From Flavisolibacter amylovorans (GTDB taxonomy: Bacteria > Bacteroidota > Bacteroidia > Chitinophagales > Chitinophagaceae), in contig NZ_BAABGY010000003.1 of NCBI RefSeq assembly GCF_039541815.1, forward strand, positions 18,838 to 82,837: DNA of 64,000 nt, given 5' to 3'. The translations under genes and the position numbers were made by a program. Shown here one piece after another: positions 43,658 through 52,192 of the stretch (positions are counted from its first letter, which is position 1; each line of letters opens with the position of its first letter). The notes below the pieces were generated by a model. That model did not search any database. It was not told where the DNA came from and was given only the letters and a program-made list of their open reading frames with translations.

Positions 43658-45061
43658 ATGGCTTACGATGTTGTAGTGATTGGCTCGGGCCCCGGTGGTT
43701 ATGTAGCCGCCATCCGCGCCGCCCAGCTGGGCTTTAAGACCGCGATTATTGAACGCGAAAGCCTCGGGGGCATCTGCCTCAACTGGGGTTGCATCCCCAC
43801 CAAGGCCCTCCTGAAGAGTGCCCAGGTCATGGAATATATCCAGCACGCCAAGGACTTCGGCATCGAGGCCACCGGCACCCATAACTTCGAAGCCATCGTA
43901 AAGCGCTCGCGCGGCGTGGCCGATAAAATGAGCAAGGGCGTCCAGTTCCTGATGCGCAAGAACAAGATCGACGTGGTGATGGGCACCGGCAAGGTGGCCG
44001 GCAAGGGCCGCATCGAGGTCACGGCAGCCGACGGCGGCAAGCAGACCGTTGAAGCCCGCCACATCATCATCGCCACCGGCGCCCGCGCCCGCCAGCTTCC
44101 CGCCATGCCCATCGACGGCAAGAAGATCATCGGCTACCGCGAGGCCATGGTACTGCCCCAGCAGCCCAAGAGCATGATCGTGGTCGGCTCCGGCGCCATC
44201 GGCTGCGAGTTCGGCTACTTCTACAACACCATGGGCACCAAGGTGACCATCGTCGAGTTCCTCCCCGGCATCGTGCCCCTCGAGGACGTAGATATCTCGA
44301 AGGAGCTCGAGAAGAACTTCAAGAAAAAAGGCATCGACATCATGACCAACGCCGAGGTGACCCATGTGGACACGACCGGCAACGGCGTAGTGGCCACGAT
44401 CAAAACCCAGCAGGGCGAGGTGAAGCTCGAGGCCGACATCCTCCTCTCCGCGGTGGGCGTTCAGTCGAACATCGAAAACATCGGCCTCGAGGAGACCGGC
44501 ATCAAGACCGAGAAGGGCAAGATCATGGTCGACAAGTTCTACCAGACGAACGTGCCCGGCATCTATGCCATCGGCGACTGCGTGCCCGGCCAGGCCCTCG
44601 CCCACGTGGCTTCGAAAGAGGCCATCATCTGCGTCGAGAACATCGGCTACAACGAAAAGAAATACCACCACCAGCCCGAAGGCCTCGACTACGGCAACGT
44701 ACCGGGCTGTACCTATTGCATCCCCGAGGTAGCCTCCGTGGGTATGACCGAGAAGCAGGCCAAAGAAGCCGGCTACGAGGTGAAGGTGGGTAAGTTCCCG
44801 CTCTCCGCCTCCGGCAAGGCCTCGGCCGCCGGCCACCCGGAAGGCTTCGTGAAAGTGATCTTCGACGCCAAGTATGGCGAGTGGCTCGGCACCCACATGA
44901 TCGGCTACAACGTAACCGAAATGATCGCCGAAACGGTAGTGGCCCGCAAGCTCGAAACCACCTACCACGAGGTGCTGAACGCCATCCACCCCCACCCCAC
45001 CATTTCCGAGAGCGTGAAAGACGCCATCGAGGTGGCTTACGGCGAGGCGATCCACCTGTAA
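43658..45061 (+). CDS. lpdA: Dihydrolipoyl dehydrogenase
   Basis: E3 subunit of 2-oxo-acid dehydrogenase complexes: reoxidises dihydrolipoamide using FAD and NAD. 467 residues. FAD motif VVIGSGPGGYVAAIRAAQLG; redox disulfide in GGICLNWGCIPTKALL; NAD motif IVVGSGAIGCEFGYFY; second FAD motif IYAIGDCVPGQALAHVA; catalytic His in HPHPTISESVKDA. No E1 or E2 gene is adjacent. A small CCCCC-TTTC-GGGGG hairpin is in the upstream leader and a terminator follows. Confidence 0.98.
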   Translation: MAYDVVVIGSGPGGYVAAIRAAQLGFKTAIIERESLGGICLNWGCIPTKALLKSAQVMEYIQHAKDFGIEATGTHNFEAIVKRSRGVADKMSKGVQFLMRKNKIDVVMGTGKVAGKGRIEVTAADGGKQTVEARHIIIATGARARQLPAMPIDGKKIIGYREAMVLPQQPKSMIVVGSGAIGCEFGYFYNTMGTKVTIVEFLPGIVPLEDVDISKELEKNFKKKGIDIMTNAEVTHVDTTGNGVVATIKTQQGEVKLEADILLSAVGVQSNIENIGLEETGIKTEKGKIMVDKFYQTNVPGIYAIGDCVPGQALAHVASKEAIICVENIGYNEKKYHHQPEGLDYGNVPGCTYCIPEVASVGMTEKQAKEAGYEVKVGKFPLSASGKASAAGHPEGFVKVIFDAKYGEWLGTHMIGYNVTEMIAETVVARKLETTYHEVLNAIHPHPTISESVKDAIEVAYGEAIHL

Positions 45062-45075
45062 TGATAAGATCAGAG

Positions 45076-45101
45076 AGGCCCTCCGCAAGAGGGCCTTTTT
45101 C
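45076..45101 (+). terminator. Terminator after lpdA
   Basis: Eight-base stem AGGCCCTC / GAGGGCCT, loop CGCAA, then TTTTTC. Confidence 0.88.
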
Positions 45102-45167
45102 TTACCGCGCCCTACCAGGAGCCGGACGGCAGCAGGCGCCGGGGCAATGGTATCATTTTTTAATCGT

Positions 45168-45947
45168 ATGAAGCATATGAGATCCGCTATCCTCTTCTCC
45201 TCCTTCCTCCTTTTTGGCAGCGGCAGCTTCGCCCAGGACGGCTACCGGCCCGATACCTCCACCGGCAACGCTCCCGACACTTCCCGCGGCCAGCGCATGA
45301 CCTTCAAGTGGGCCCCCACCGGCCTCCTGCTGGGTAGCCTGACGCTTCAGGGCGAATACCATTTCACGAAGCGCAGCTCCCTCATCGCCAATATCGGGCT
45401 TCCCCTCCAGGCAAAGCACAGCCTTAGTTATGTGGGGCAGTCTGCCGACTTCCGCATGAAGGCTACCTCCTTCCTGGCCGGTTACCGCCGCTACTTCTCG
45501 CGGCGGCGCCCGATGGCCGGGCTCTACCTGGAGCCCTATTTCAAATACGTGCACCACACCTCCGAAGGCGAGGGCCAGGCCGTGCTCGACGGCCGCGCCA
45601 CCACGGTGTCGTTCATCAACAATTACAACGCCTTCGGTCTCGGGGTTCAGCTGGGCGCGCAGTTCCGGATCGGGAAGCGCGCGGTTATCGACCTGTTTTT
45701 CCTTGGGCCAGAGATCAATTCCGCGTCCGACCGCTTTTCGGCCCGCGAGCAGAACTTCAACCGTCCCTGGACCGGTGACGAGGGCCAGAAGGCAAAGCGC
45801 GACGTGCTGGAATTCATCGACCAGTTTCCATTTATCAACAACCGCGTCAACGTAGTGGTGGAGGAGCAAAGCCGCACCGTGCGGGCGAGCTTCCGCGGGG
45901 CGCTGCCGGGCTTCCGCGCGGGTGTTTCGCTGGGTGTGGCCTTGTAG
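45168..45947 (+). CDS. Outer-membrane protein, DUF3575-like
   Basis: About 259 residues, signal peptide MKHMRSAILFSSFLLFGSGSFAQ. The mature protein reads as repeated amphipathic strands: KWAPTGLLLGSLTLQGEYHFTKRSSLIANIGLPLQ, LAGYRRYFSRRRPMAGLYLEPYFKYVHH, GLGVQLGAQFRIGKRAVIDLFFLGPEIN, ending GVSLGVAL. The combination of KxxPxGLLLGxLxLxGEYxF resembles the DUF3575-type barrel proteins. Function unknown. Its stop codon is followed within four bases by the outer arm of a large nested palindrome. Confidence 0.75.
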   Translation: MKHMRSAILFSSFLLFGSGSFAQDGYRPDTSTGNAPDTSRGQRMTFKWAPTGLLLGSLTLQGEYHFTKRSSLIANIGLPLQAKHSLSYVGQSADFRMKATSFLAGYRRYFSRRRPMAGLYLEPYFKYVHHTSEGEGQAVLDGRATTVSFINNYNAFGLGVQLGAQFRIGKRAVIDLFFLGPEINSASDRFSAREQNFNRPWTGDEGQKAKRDVLEFIDQFPFINNRVNVVVEEQSRTVRASFRGALPGFRAGVSLGVAL

Positions 45948-45950
45948 ATA

Positions 45951-46474
45951 TTTCACGCAAAGGCGCAAAGAGCGCGGAGTACGCAGAGGAGTTGTGTTCG
46001 CTTCGCTCACGAATACATTTCACGCAGCGGGGACATGTATTCTAGTGTTAAGTTACCTGTTTAAAAGACGTGTCTTACGACGGCCGAAGGCCGACGTGAT
46101 TGCGAGCGAAGCGAAGCAATCTCCAGTACCTTCGGAGTGCTCCCAACGTGGCTTCCTCTTACAGCCCCTCTGCGTAACGCAGGGGATTGCTTCTCCGCCA
46201 GCTGGCGGATCGCAATGACCTCGTCGCCGAACAACGTGCCCTCGTATCAAGCTTAACGTAACACTAGTGCATCCCATTCTTTTAAAGGGATCCTTTACTC
46301 AGGCTCCCGGTTGTATGAAGCGATGTGAGCCGAAGACTTGTCATCATACACCCGGTTGGCTACAAACAGAAATGCCGCGTCGCAATGCCGCCGCGCCGCC
46401 GCGTAAAAAAAGTCCTGCCGCAGGCAGGACCTTAACTATTTGCGCTCTTGGCGCACTTTGCGCCTTTGCGTGAA
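45951..46474. repeat. Nested composite palindrome, copy 2
   Basis: Three nested inverted pairs. Outer: 45951-45990 (TTTCACGCAAAGGCGCAAAG..) and 46440-46474 (..CTTTGCGCCTTTGCGTGAA). Middle: 46042-46056 (CTAGTGTTAAGTTAC) and 46252-46267 (CTTAACGTAACACTAG). Inner: 46096-46124 (GTGATTGCGAGCGAAGCGAA..) and 46183-46220 (..GGCGGATCGCAATGACC). The outer and inner families are those of copy 1 at 37172-37389. It fills the 551-base gap between a DUF3575-like gene and proS; no gene is present. Confidence 0.8.
46406..46433 (-). terminator. Terminator after proS
   Basis: Stem GTCCTGCC / GGCAGGAC with loop GCA; on the minus strand followed by TTTTTTT. It lies inside the loop of the outer palindrome. Confidence 0.8.
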
Positions 46475-46498
46475 CTATCTGCGCGACAGTGCGGACTC

Positions 46499-47977
46499 CT
46501 AGTACGCCCGGGCGAACAACACGCGCTGCGTGCTCGGCTTGCCGGTGAGGATACAGACGCCATCTTCATGCGGGTTATCGAGCGGGATGCAGCGGATGGT
46601 GGCCTTCGTCTTTTCCTTGATGGCCGCCTCGGTTTCGGCGGTACCGTCCCAGTGGGCGGATACAAAGCCGGGCGTCTCGTCGAGCGTACGCTCGAAGTCG
46701 GCCCAGCTTTCCACCTTGAAGATGCGCTCGTCGCGGAAGGCTTTTGCCTTGGCGAACATGGCCCCCTGGATCTCCACGAGCAGATCGGCGATCCGCTGCG
46801 CGAGCCCTTCGATGGGCACGGTGGTCTTTTCCTTCGTATCGCGGCGGGCGAGCTCCACCACGCCATTGGCGAGGTCGCGGGCACCGAGCGTCACGCGCAC
46901 GGGCACGCCCTTCAGCTCGTATTCGGCGAACTTCCAGCCCGGTCGCTGGTTGTCGTTGTCGTCGTACTTGGCGCGGATGCCGGCGGCCTTCAGTTCGGCC
47001 ATCAGCTTATCGGCAACGGGCGCCATCTCGGTCTTGCCGTCGTCGCCCTTGTAGATGGGCACGATCACTACCTGCAGCGGCGCGATCCGCGGCGGCAGCA
47101 CGAGGCCCTGGTCGTCGGAATGCGTCATCACGAGGCCGCCGATGAGGCGCGTGCTCACGCCCCAGGACGTTGCCCACACGTATTCCTGCTTGTTCTCTTT
47201 GGTAAGGTACTTTACCTCGAAGGCCTTCGCGAAGTTCTGCCCCAGGAAGTGCGAGGTGCCGGCCTGCAGGGCCTTGCCGTCCTGCATGAGCGCCTCGATG
47301 CAATAGGTGTCCTCGGCGCCCGCGAAGCGCTCGGCGGGCGATTTGACGCCTTTGATCACAGGCACGGCCATGTATTCCTCGGCAAACTGCGCGTAGACGT
47401 CGAGCATCTGGCGCGTTTCGGCAACCGCCTCTTCGGCGGTGGCGTGTGCCGTATGGCCTTCCTGCCACAGGAATTCGGCGGTGCGGAGGAAGAGGCGCGT
47501 GCGCATTTCCCAGCGCACCACGTTCGCCCACTGGTTCACCAGGATGGGCAGGTCGCGGTACGATTGGATCCAGTCTTTATACGTGTTCCAGATTATGGCC
47601 TCGGAAGTGGGACGCACCACGAGCTCCTCTTCGAGCTTCGCTTCGGGGTCCACCATCAGCTTGCCCGGCTTCGACGGGTCGTTCTTGAGGCGGTAGTGGG
47701 TCACCACGGCGCACTCCTTGGCGAAGCCTTCGGCGTTCTTCTCCTCGGCCTCGAAGAGGCTCTTGGGCACGAAGAGCGGGAAGTAGGCGTTCTGGTGGCC
47801 GGTTTCCTTGAACATACGGTCCAGCACGTCGCGCATGTTCTCCCACAGGCCGTAGCCATAGGGCTTGATCACCATGCAGCCACGTACGGCCGAATAGTCG
47901 GCGAGGCCGCCGCGGATGATCAGGTCATTGTACCATTGGGAATAATCCTGTTCCCGGGAAGTGATCTCTTTGCTCAT
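46499..47977 (-). CDS. proS: Prolyl-tRNA synthetase, archaeal/eukaryote-like type
   Basis: Charges tRNA-Pro. 492 residues, class II: motif 2 region RWEMRTRLFLRTAEFLWQEGHTAHAT, motif 3 LIGGLVMTHSDDQGLVLPPRIAPLQVVIVPI (Gly...Arg-type ATP site), anticodon-binding domain, and the C-terminal extension ending in Tyr (LFARAY), diagnostic of the short type without the editing insertion. N-terminus MSKEITSREQDYSQWYNDLIIRGGLADYS is typical. The upstream divergent gap has a short palindrome that may be a regulator site. Confidence 0.97.
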   Translation of the reverse strand: MSKEITSREQDYSQWYNDLIIRGGLADYSAVRGCMVIKPYGYGLWENMRDVLDRMFKETGHQNAYFPLFVPKSLFEAEEKNAEGFAKECAVVTHYRLKNDPSKPGKLMVDPEAKLEEELVVRPTSEAIIWNTYKDWIQSYRDLPILVNQWANVVRWEMRTRLFLRTAEFLWQEGHTAHATAEEAVAETRQMLDVYAQFAEEYMAVPVIKGVKSPAERFAGAEDTYCIEALMQDGKALQAGTSHFLGQNFAKAFEVKYLTKENKQEYVWATSWGVSTRLIGGLVMTHSDDQGLVLPPRIAPLQVVIVPIYKGDDGKTEMAPVADKLMAELKAAGIRAKYDDNDNQRPGWKFAEYELKGVPVRVTLGARDLANGVVELARRDTKEKTTVPIEGLAQRIADLLVEIQGAMFAKAKAFRDERIFKVESWADFERTLDETPGFVSAHWDGTAETEAAIKEKTKATIRCIPLDNPHEDGVCILTGKPSTQRVLFARAY

Positions 47978-48063
47978 AATTCGGTTCTGGTCCGCTCAAC
48001 GTACTGCGCCTACCTTTGCAAAAGAATCGGCGCGGCATGCAACCTGCGGGCGGTTCGGCGCAA

Positions 48064-48080
48064 TCTGTACAGAGTACAGA
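48064..48080. promoter_or_regulatory. Perfect dyad TCTGTAC-AGA-GTACAGA between proS and a lipoprotein gene
   Basis: Seven-base arms with a three-base spacer. It resembles a transcription-factor operator in shape (CTGT..ACAG ends as in LexA boxes, but one base shorter). An AT-rich TAATATTTTG stretch follows at 48087-48096 on the plus strand and may be the promoter of the downstream gene. Confidence 0.45.
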
Positions 48081-48209
48081 AATTGCTAATATTTTGATAA
48101 ACGCCCGGCCCGCCGGCAGTTGTTAAACGGGTATTAAAGTAATTTACAACGGGGCACAAAAGTAACACATACGGCGGCATCTCCGTCTGAACGATATAAA
48201 TAAGCGCAT

Positions 48210-48851
48210 ATGAGATCCTTTCTACCGCTTGCTGTTTTCCTGGTCGCCGCTACAAGCTGCACCACGCCGTACAAATCCGGCCAGACGCCCGACGACGTCT
48301 ATTTCTCCCCCACCCGCCCCGAGCGCGAATACGTGCGCTACGAGGAAAAGGAGGAGACCTATGCCGACCGCAGCCGCTACGAGGAAGAGCGCTACCTCCG
48401 GCTCCGCATCCGCAACCGTGCCCGCTGCACCTCCATCGACGATTACTACCGCGACCCGTATGCCTATACCTACAGCGGCGTCAACTGCAACTGCAGCTCC
48501 AACCCGCGCCTATATTGGAACTATTACTACACACCGTCGCATCCTTACGCCTACTATTTCCCGAAGACACTTCCGCCCAACACCCCGCGTAAATACAACT
48601 TCGACGTGAACCGCCCGCCCTCGCCGACACCGGCGCCGACGGTGCGCCACCCAAAGTTCAGCAGCCCGGCCTATTCGAACGGCAGTAACAGCAGCGGCCG
48701 CGGGGGCAGTCTGCGCGATATCTTCAACAGCGGCCCCAACCCCAACCCGACGCGCAGCTCGTCGTCGTCCTCCTCCAGCTCCTCGTCGTCTTCCGGCTCT
48801 TCGTCGGGCGGCAGCAAGAGCAACGGGAATGCCGGCGTACGCCGCTTCTAA
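48210..48851 (+). CDS. Lipoprotein with Tyr/Arg-rich body and poly-Ser tail
   Basis: 213 residues, lipoprotein signal MRSFLPLAVFLVAATSCTTPY (lipobox ATSC). Middle: many Tyr, Arg and Asp residues (YVRYEEKEETYADRSRYEEERYLRLRIRNRARC; DDYYRDPYAYTYSG) and several Cys. The C-terminal 50 residues are low complexity (thirteen consecutive Ser, then GSSSGGSKSNGNAG), DNA runs of TCG/TCC repeats, and may vary in length between strains. Function unknown. The next gene starts 56 bases later on the same strand, so they may be co-transcribed. Confidence 0.75.
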   Translation: MRSFLPLAVFLVAATSCTTPYKSGQTPDDVYFSPTRPEREYVRYEEKEETYADRSRYEEERYLRLRIRNRARCTSIDDYYRDPYAYTYSGVNCNCSSNPRLYWNYYYTPSHPYAYYFPKTLPPNTPRKYNFDVNRPPSPTPAPTVRHPKFSSPAYSNGSNSSGRGGSLRDIFNSGPNPNPTRSSSSSSSSSSSSSGSSSGGSKSNGNAGVRRF

Positions 48852-48907
48852 TGCGCCATTTCTCCATCGATCACCAGGGGCGCTCCGCGCCCGCAACCTG
48901 CTTACAT

Positions 48908-50446
48908 ATGAAACGACTCGCTTTACTCCTGGCCACAGGAGCCTCCGCCCTCGTGTGCGCCGCACAGGAGCCGGCCGACGCGCTCCGCTTCTCTTATGGC
49001 GTTCCGGCAGGCACCGCCCGGCAACAGGCCATCGGCGGCGCCATGGGCTCGCTCGGCGGCGACTTCTCCGCCCTCTATGGCAACCCGGCCGGCCTCGGCT
49101 TCTACCGCACCAACGACTTCGTGATCACGCCCATGTTCCGCTGGAGCGAGACGAAGGGCAGCTTCCTCGGCCGCACGGAAAAGGAATCCGACAGAAAGTT
49201 CGACGTCGGCGCCCTCGGGCTCGTATTCGGGTCGCCGGGCAAGGTCGGCAGCCTGCGCGGTGTGGGCTTCAGCGTTGGGTTCAGCAACACGGCCGACTTC
49301 CGCAACACGATCTTATACCGTGGACAGAACAACAGCTCGTCGTACTCCCAGCGCTTTATCGAGGAGCTCGGGCGCGCCGGCGTGCGCGATTCCACCGCGG
49401 CCTACCTCTTTCCCTATGGACCCTCCCTGGCGATCAACACCTTCTGGCTCGACCCGGTAAAGGACGCCAACGGGCAGGTGACGGGCTTCCGTTCCAACTC
49501 GCCGGTAAGCACCGGGCTCCTGCAACAGCAACGCGTGGAGTCGCGCGGCGGCATCAACGAAGCGGCGCTGGGCATCGGCCTCAACACCAACGACAAGCTC
49601 TTTGTGGGTGCCACCATCGGTATCCCCTTCCTGGCCTACAACCGCAAGGCAACCTTCACGGAAGCCGACGCCACCACGGATACCTCGAACCGCTTCGACT
49701 TCGCCGAGTTCCGCGAGCGCGTGCAGACCACCGGCACCGGCCTCAACCTGAAGCTGGGGATCATTTACAAGCCCGCCGAGTACTGGCGCCTCGGCCTCGC
49801 CGTGCATACCCCGACGCTCTACAAGCTGACCGACCGCTATCACTACGAGCTCACCACAAATACCGAAAACTATGAGGGCGAGTGGGACGACTTCTCGAAA
49901 GACTACAACGACGGCGCCGAGCACCAGTTCAAATACATGTTGCTCACCCCGCTGAAGGCAACGGCGAGCGCCTCCTACGTGCTCCGCGAGATCGAGGACG
50001 TAACGAAGCAGCGCGGCTTCCTGACGGCCGACGTCGAATACGTTGCGTATAACATGATGCGCTACATGCCCGACAACGACGTCGAGAATAGCGAAGACAC
50101 AAAAGCTTACCTCGACTACCTGAACCGAAACATCCGCGACCTGTATAAAGGCGCCTTCAATGTGCGCGTGGGCGGCGAGCTCAAGTTCACCACGCTGATG
50201 GTGCGTGCCGGCGCTGCCTGGTACGGCAACCCCTACAAGGAAGTGAACGGCGGCACGGGTGGACGCCTCAACCTCACCGGTGGCCTCGGCTACCGCCACC
50301 GCGGCTACTTCATCGACCTTACGTACGTGCACAGCATGCAGCGCGATATTCACACGCCTTACCGGTTGTCGGACGCACCCTACTTCGTGGCGGAGACGCG
50401 GCGCACGCAGGGAAATGTGGCATTGAGCTTCGGGGTGAAGTTCTGA
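48908..50446 (+). CDS. OmpP1/FadL-family outer-membrane transporter-like protein
   Basis: About 512 residues, signal peptide MKRLALLLATGASALVCAAQ. The N-terminal GGAMGSLGGDFSALYGNPAGLGFYRTNDFVITPMF is the FadL-type plug with the NPAGL signature. Remaining sequence is beta-barrel with strand pairs, ending in NVALSFGVKF (terminal aromatic for BAM). Family members import hydrophobic molecules such as fatty acids. The ATG upstream by 57 bases overlaps the previous gene and was rejected. The TGA stop is shared with the beginning of a TGATCTCAGATCTCAG word-repeat arm. Confidence 0.88.
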   Translation: MKRLALLLATGASALVCAAQEPADALRFSYGVPAGTARQQAIGGAMGSLGGDFSALYGNPAGLGFYRTNDFVITPMFRWSETKGSFLGRTEKESDRKFDVGALGLVFGSPGKVGSLRGVGFSVGFSNTADFRNTILYRGQNNSSSYSQRFIEELGRAGVRDSTAAYLFPYGPSLAINTFWLDPVKDANGQVTGFRSNSPVSTGLLQQQRVESRGGINEAALGIGLNTNDKLFVGATIGIPFLAYNRKATFTEADATTDTSNRFDFAEFRERVQTTGTGLNLKLGIIYKPAEYWRLGLAVHTPTLYKLTDRYHYELTTNTENYEGEWDDFSKDYNDGAEHQFKYMLLTPLKATASASYVLREIEDVTKQRGFLTADVEYVAYNMMRYMPDNDVENSEDTKAYLDYLNRNIRDLYKGAFNVRVGGELKFTTLMVRAGAAWYGNPYKEVNGGTGGRLNLTGGLGYRHRGYFIDLTYVHSMQRDIHTPYRLSDAPYFVAETRRTQGNVALSFGVKF

Positions 50447-50482
50447 TCTCAGATCTCAGATGTGATGATGTCAGATCTGATT
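50444..50482. repeat. Word-repeat arm TGATCTCAGATCTCAG, includes porin stop codon
   Basis: Copies of a (GA)TCTCAGAT word, then TGATGATGTCAGATCTGATT. The first TGA is the stop of the FadL-like gene. Related arms at 43398-43433 and 51641-51667. Confidence 0.75.
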
Positions 50483-50518
50483 GGCAGTAGTACCGGCAAG
50501 TGCTCCCTGGTTCTTAAA

Positions 50519-50667
50519 GAACAATGGAACAGGGAATAAGAAACAGGGAACAAGGAAGTGGAGTATGGAAACCGAATAAATGGGCTTCGCCGGTACTTAC
50601 CCTGCATGGGTAAACCATAAGCTACAGGAAAAGCTGTCGCGTAATACCGATTACAAATAGACCAATA
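50519..50667. repeat. Two-word intergenic repeat, second copy
   Basis: GAACAATGGAACAGGGAATA at 50519 onward and TTACAAATAGACCAATA at 50651-50667, matching the pair at 4104 and 4258 in order. The intervening sequences differ between the two loci. Confidence 0.78.
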
Positions 50668-50714
50668 CATAAGCACTACTTAGCGAAACCCTTAGCTCCT
50701 TCTTCTCTTGGCGG

Positions 50715-51620
50715 TTAGAAAATCTTTTTCCCCTTCAAATGCCTTAAGACCACGTCCGCATCGGGTGCCATCCATTGGTACTCGGGATCTTTCCGGAACC
50801 AGGTGCCCTGCCGCTTCGCGTAGTGCCGTGTGTGGGTCTGGATATCGGCAACCGCCTCGGGCAGGGTACACTGCCCGTCGAAATAATCGAACAGCTCTTT
50901 ATAGCCCACGGTCTGTAACGCGTTGAGGTGCCGCTGCGGGTATACGCTGCGGGCCTCGGCCGCGAGTCCTGCGTCCATCATCAGCGCCACGCGCCGGTTG
51001 ATGCGGTCGTACAATTCCGGTCGGGGCAGGTCCAGCGCCACTTTATGTATGGCGAATTCGCGGGCGGCTTTGGCGCCCGTTCGGAAGTCAAGGATGGAGC
51101 GGCCCGTGGCCCGTTTGACCTCAAGTGCACGCAAGAGCCGGTGCGGATTCCGGATCTCGCCCTGCCCGTAGAATTGCGGATCTTCGGCCGCCACCTGCTG
51201 CTGCAGCCAGGAGATCCCTTCGCGCTCATATGCGGCGATCAGGACCTCCCGTATTTCTGCGGGCACCGCAGGGATCGGGTCCATGCCCTCGGTGAGCGCC
51301 TTCAGGTAGAGTCCTGTGCCACCCACTACCACCAGAGTATCGTGGGTTTCGAAAACCTGCTGCGCTATGGCCATTGCATACGATTCGTAAGCTGCCGCGT
51401 TGAGCTCATCGTGAATGGAGTGAGAAGCAATGAAGTGATGTTGCACCGCGGCCAGTTCTTCGGGCGAAGGACGGGCCACGCCGATATCGAGCTCGCGGTA
51501 GCACTGCCGGCTGTCGGCCGAAAGGATCTCCGTGCCGAGCTCCCGCGCCACATCGATGGCCACGGCCGTTTTGCCCACCGCCGTAGGCCCTGCGATCACG
51601 ATGAGTTGCTTGGGGTGCAT
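50715..51620 (-). CDS. miaA: tRNA dimethylallyltransferase
   Basis: Adds dimethylallyl to A37 of tRNAs reading U-starting codons. 301 residues. P-loop VIAGPTAVGKTAVAID; DSRQCYRELDIGVARPS; dimethylallyl site around HFIASHSIHDELNAAAYESYA; VVGGTGLYLKALTEG; late RQGTWFRKDP. Start MHPKQLIVIAGPTAVGKT. A TAGATTTG box is exactly four bases (CCCT) before the ATG, predicting a leaderless mRNA, and an ATCTGAGATC word-repeat arm lies just upstream of the box. Confidence 0.97.
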   Translation of the reverse strand: MHPKQLIVIAGPTAVGKTAVAIDVARELGTEILSADSRQCYRELDIGVARPSPEELAAVQHHFIASHSIHDELNAAAYESYAMAIAQQVFETHDTLVVVGGTGLYLKALTEGMDPIPAVPAEIREVLIAAYEREGISWLQQQVAAEDPQFYGQGEIRNPHRLLRALEVKRATGRSILDFRTGAKAAREFAIHKVALDLPRPELYDRINRRVALMMDAGLAAEARSVYPQRHLNALQTVGYKELFDYFDGQCTLPEAVADIQTHTRHYAKRQGTWFRKDPEYQWMAPDADVVLRHLKGKKIF

Positions 51621-51624
51621 AGGG

Positions 51625-51632
51625 CAAATCTA
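51625..51632 (-). promoter_or_regulatory. -7 box TAGATTTG, four bases before miaA
   Basis: Perfect TAnnTTTG match; spacer CCCT then ATG. Confidence 0.6.
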
Positions 51633-51640
51633 GCGGGCGG

Positions 51641-51667
51641 ATCTCAGATCTAGGATTTCAGATTTGT
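51641..51667. repeat. Word-repeat arm ATCTCAGATC upstream of miaA
   Basis: Three copies of ATCTCAGAT-like words directly upstream of the miaA -7 box, where the -33 element would be. Confidence 0.7.
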
Positions 51668-51834
51668 TCCCGGTACCAAGTTCCTTTTGTTTGATCGCAT
51701 TTCTACTGCGCGGCTTACCAAGGCAAAAAAGCTGAATAAGTTTTTTACCGCAAAGAAGCGAAGGGGCTAAGGTGTTCGCTAAGAATGGTCTATGAGTCTA
51801 GAACCTGTCGCTGAATCAGGAGCTTCCTGGAAAA

Positions 51835-51916
51835 TTCGTGAAGCGTCAGGCGTGAAGCGTCAGAAGAAACCTGGCTAAAGTCGGACATTACCTACTCACG
51901 CCTCAGGCCTCACGAC
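51835..51916. repeat. Word-repeat palindrome, copy 3 of the CGTGAGGCGTGAAGC family
   Basis: Left arm 51835-51865 (TTCGTGAAGCGTCAGGCGTG then AAGCGTCAG); inverted arm 51893-51916 (TACTCACGCCTCAGGCCTCA then CGAC). Flanks match the copy at 25155-25240. Confidence 0.82.
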
Positions 51917-52122
51917 AAATAGCGGAGTGACTGGTTTAGAGACGACTTCTAATGTGAATAGATCGCCGCTGTGGTGTCTACATTATCGTATTGAAAGATC
52001 ATACCGGAGCGAGGCTCCGGCAGCGAACAATCGACGTCAGGAAACGAAAGCCGCGCTCATCGTATCAATCAGAAAAATCTGCGTGCCTTCGCTCCCACTG
52101 CCCGTTGCTGCTATGATGCCAC

Positions 52123-52155
52123 AAAAAAAGGAGAAACCACCGTTCCTCCTTCTCC
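52123..52155 (-). terminator. Weak terminator after the pRiA4b-like gene
   Basis: GGAGAA / TTCTCC stem with T-tract of seven on the minus strand. Confidence 0.5.
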
Positions 52156-52192
52156 ATATTCTATGCGACGCCGAATACTGAATGCGGCGTTG

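Larger units (their letters stand above)
51621..52192. other. 572-base gap with three repeat arms and a terminator
   Basis: Holds the miaA promoter box (51625-51632), an ATCTCAGATC word arm (51641-51667), a TTTACCGCAAAGAAGCG word (51744-51772), the CGTGAAGCGTCAGGCGTGA palindrome (51835-51916), a CCGGAGC-GAG-GCTCCGG hairpin near 52005-52021, and a weak minus-strand terminator (52123-52155) for the next gene. No gene was found. Confidence 0.6.
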
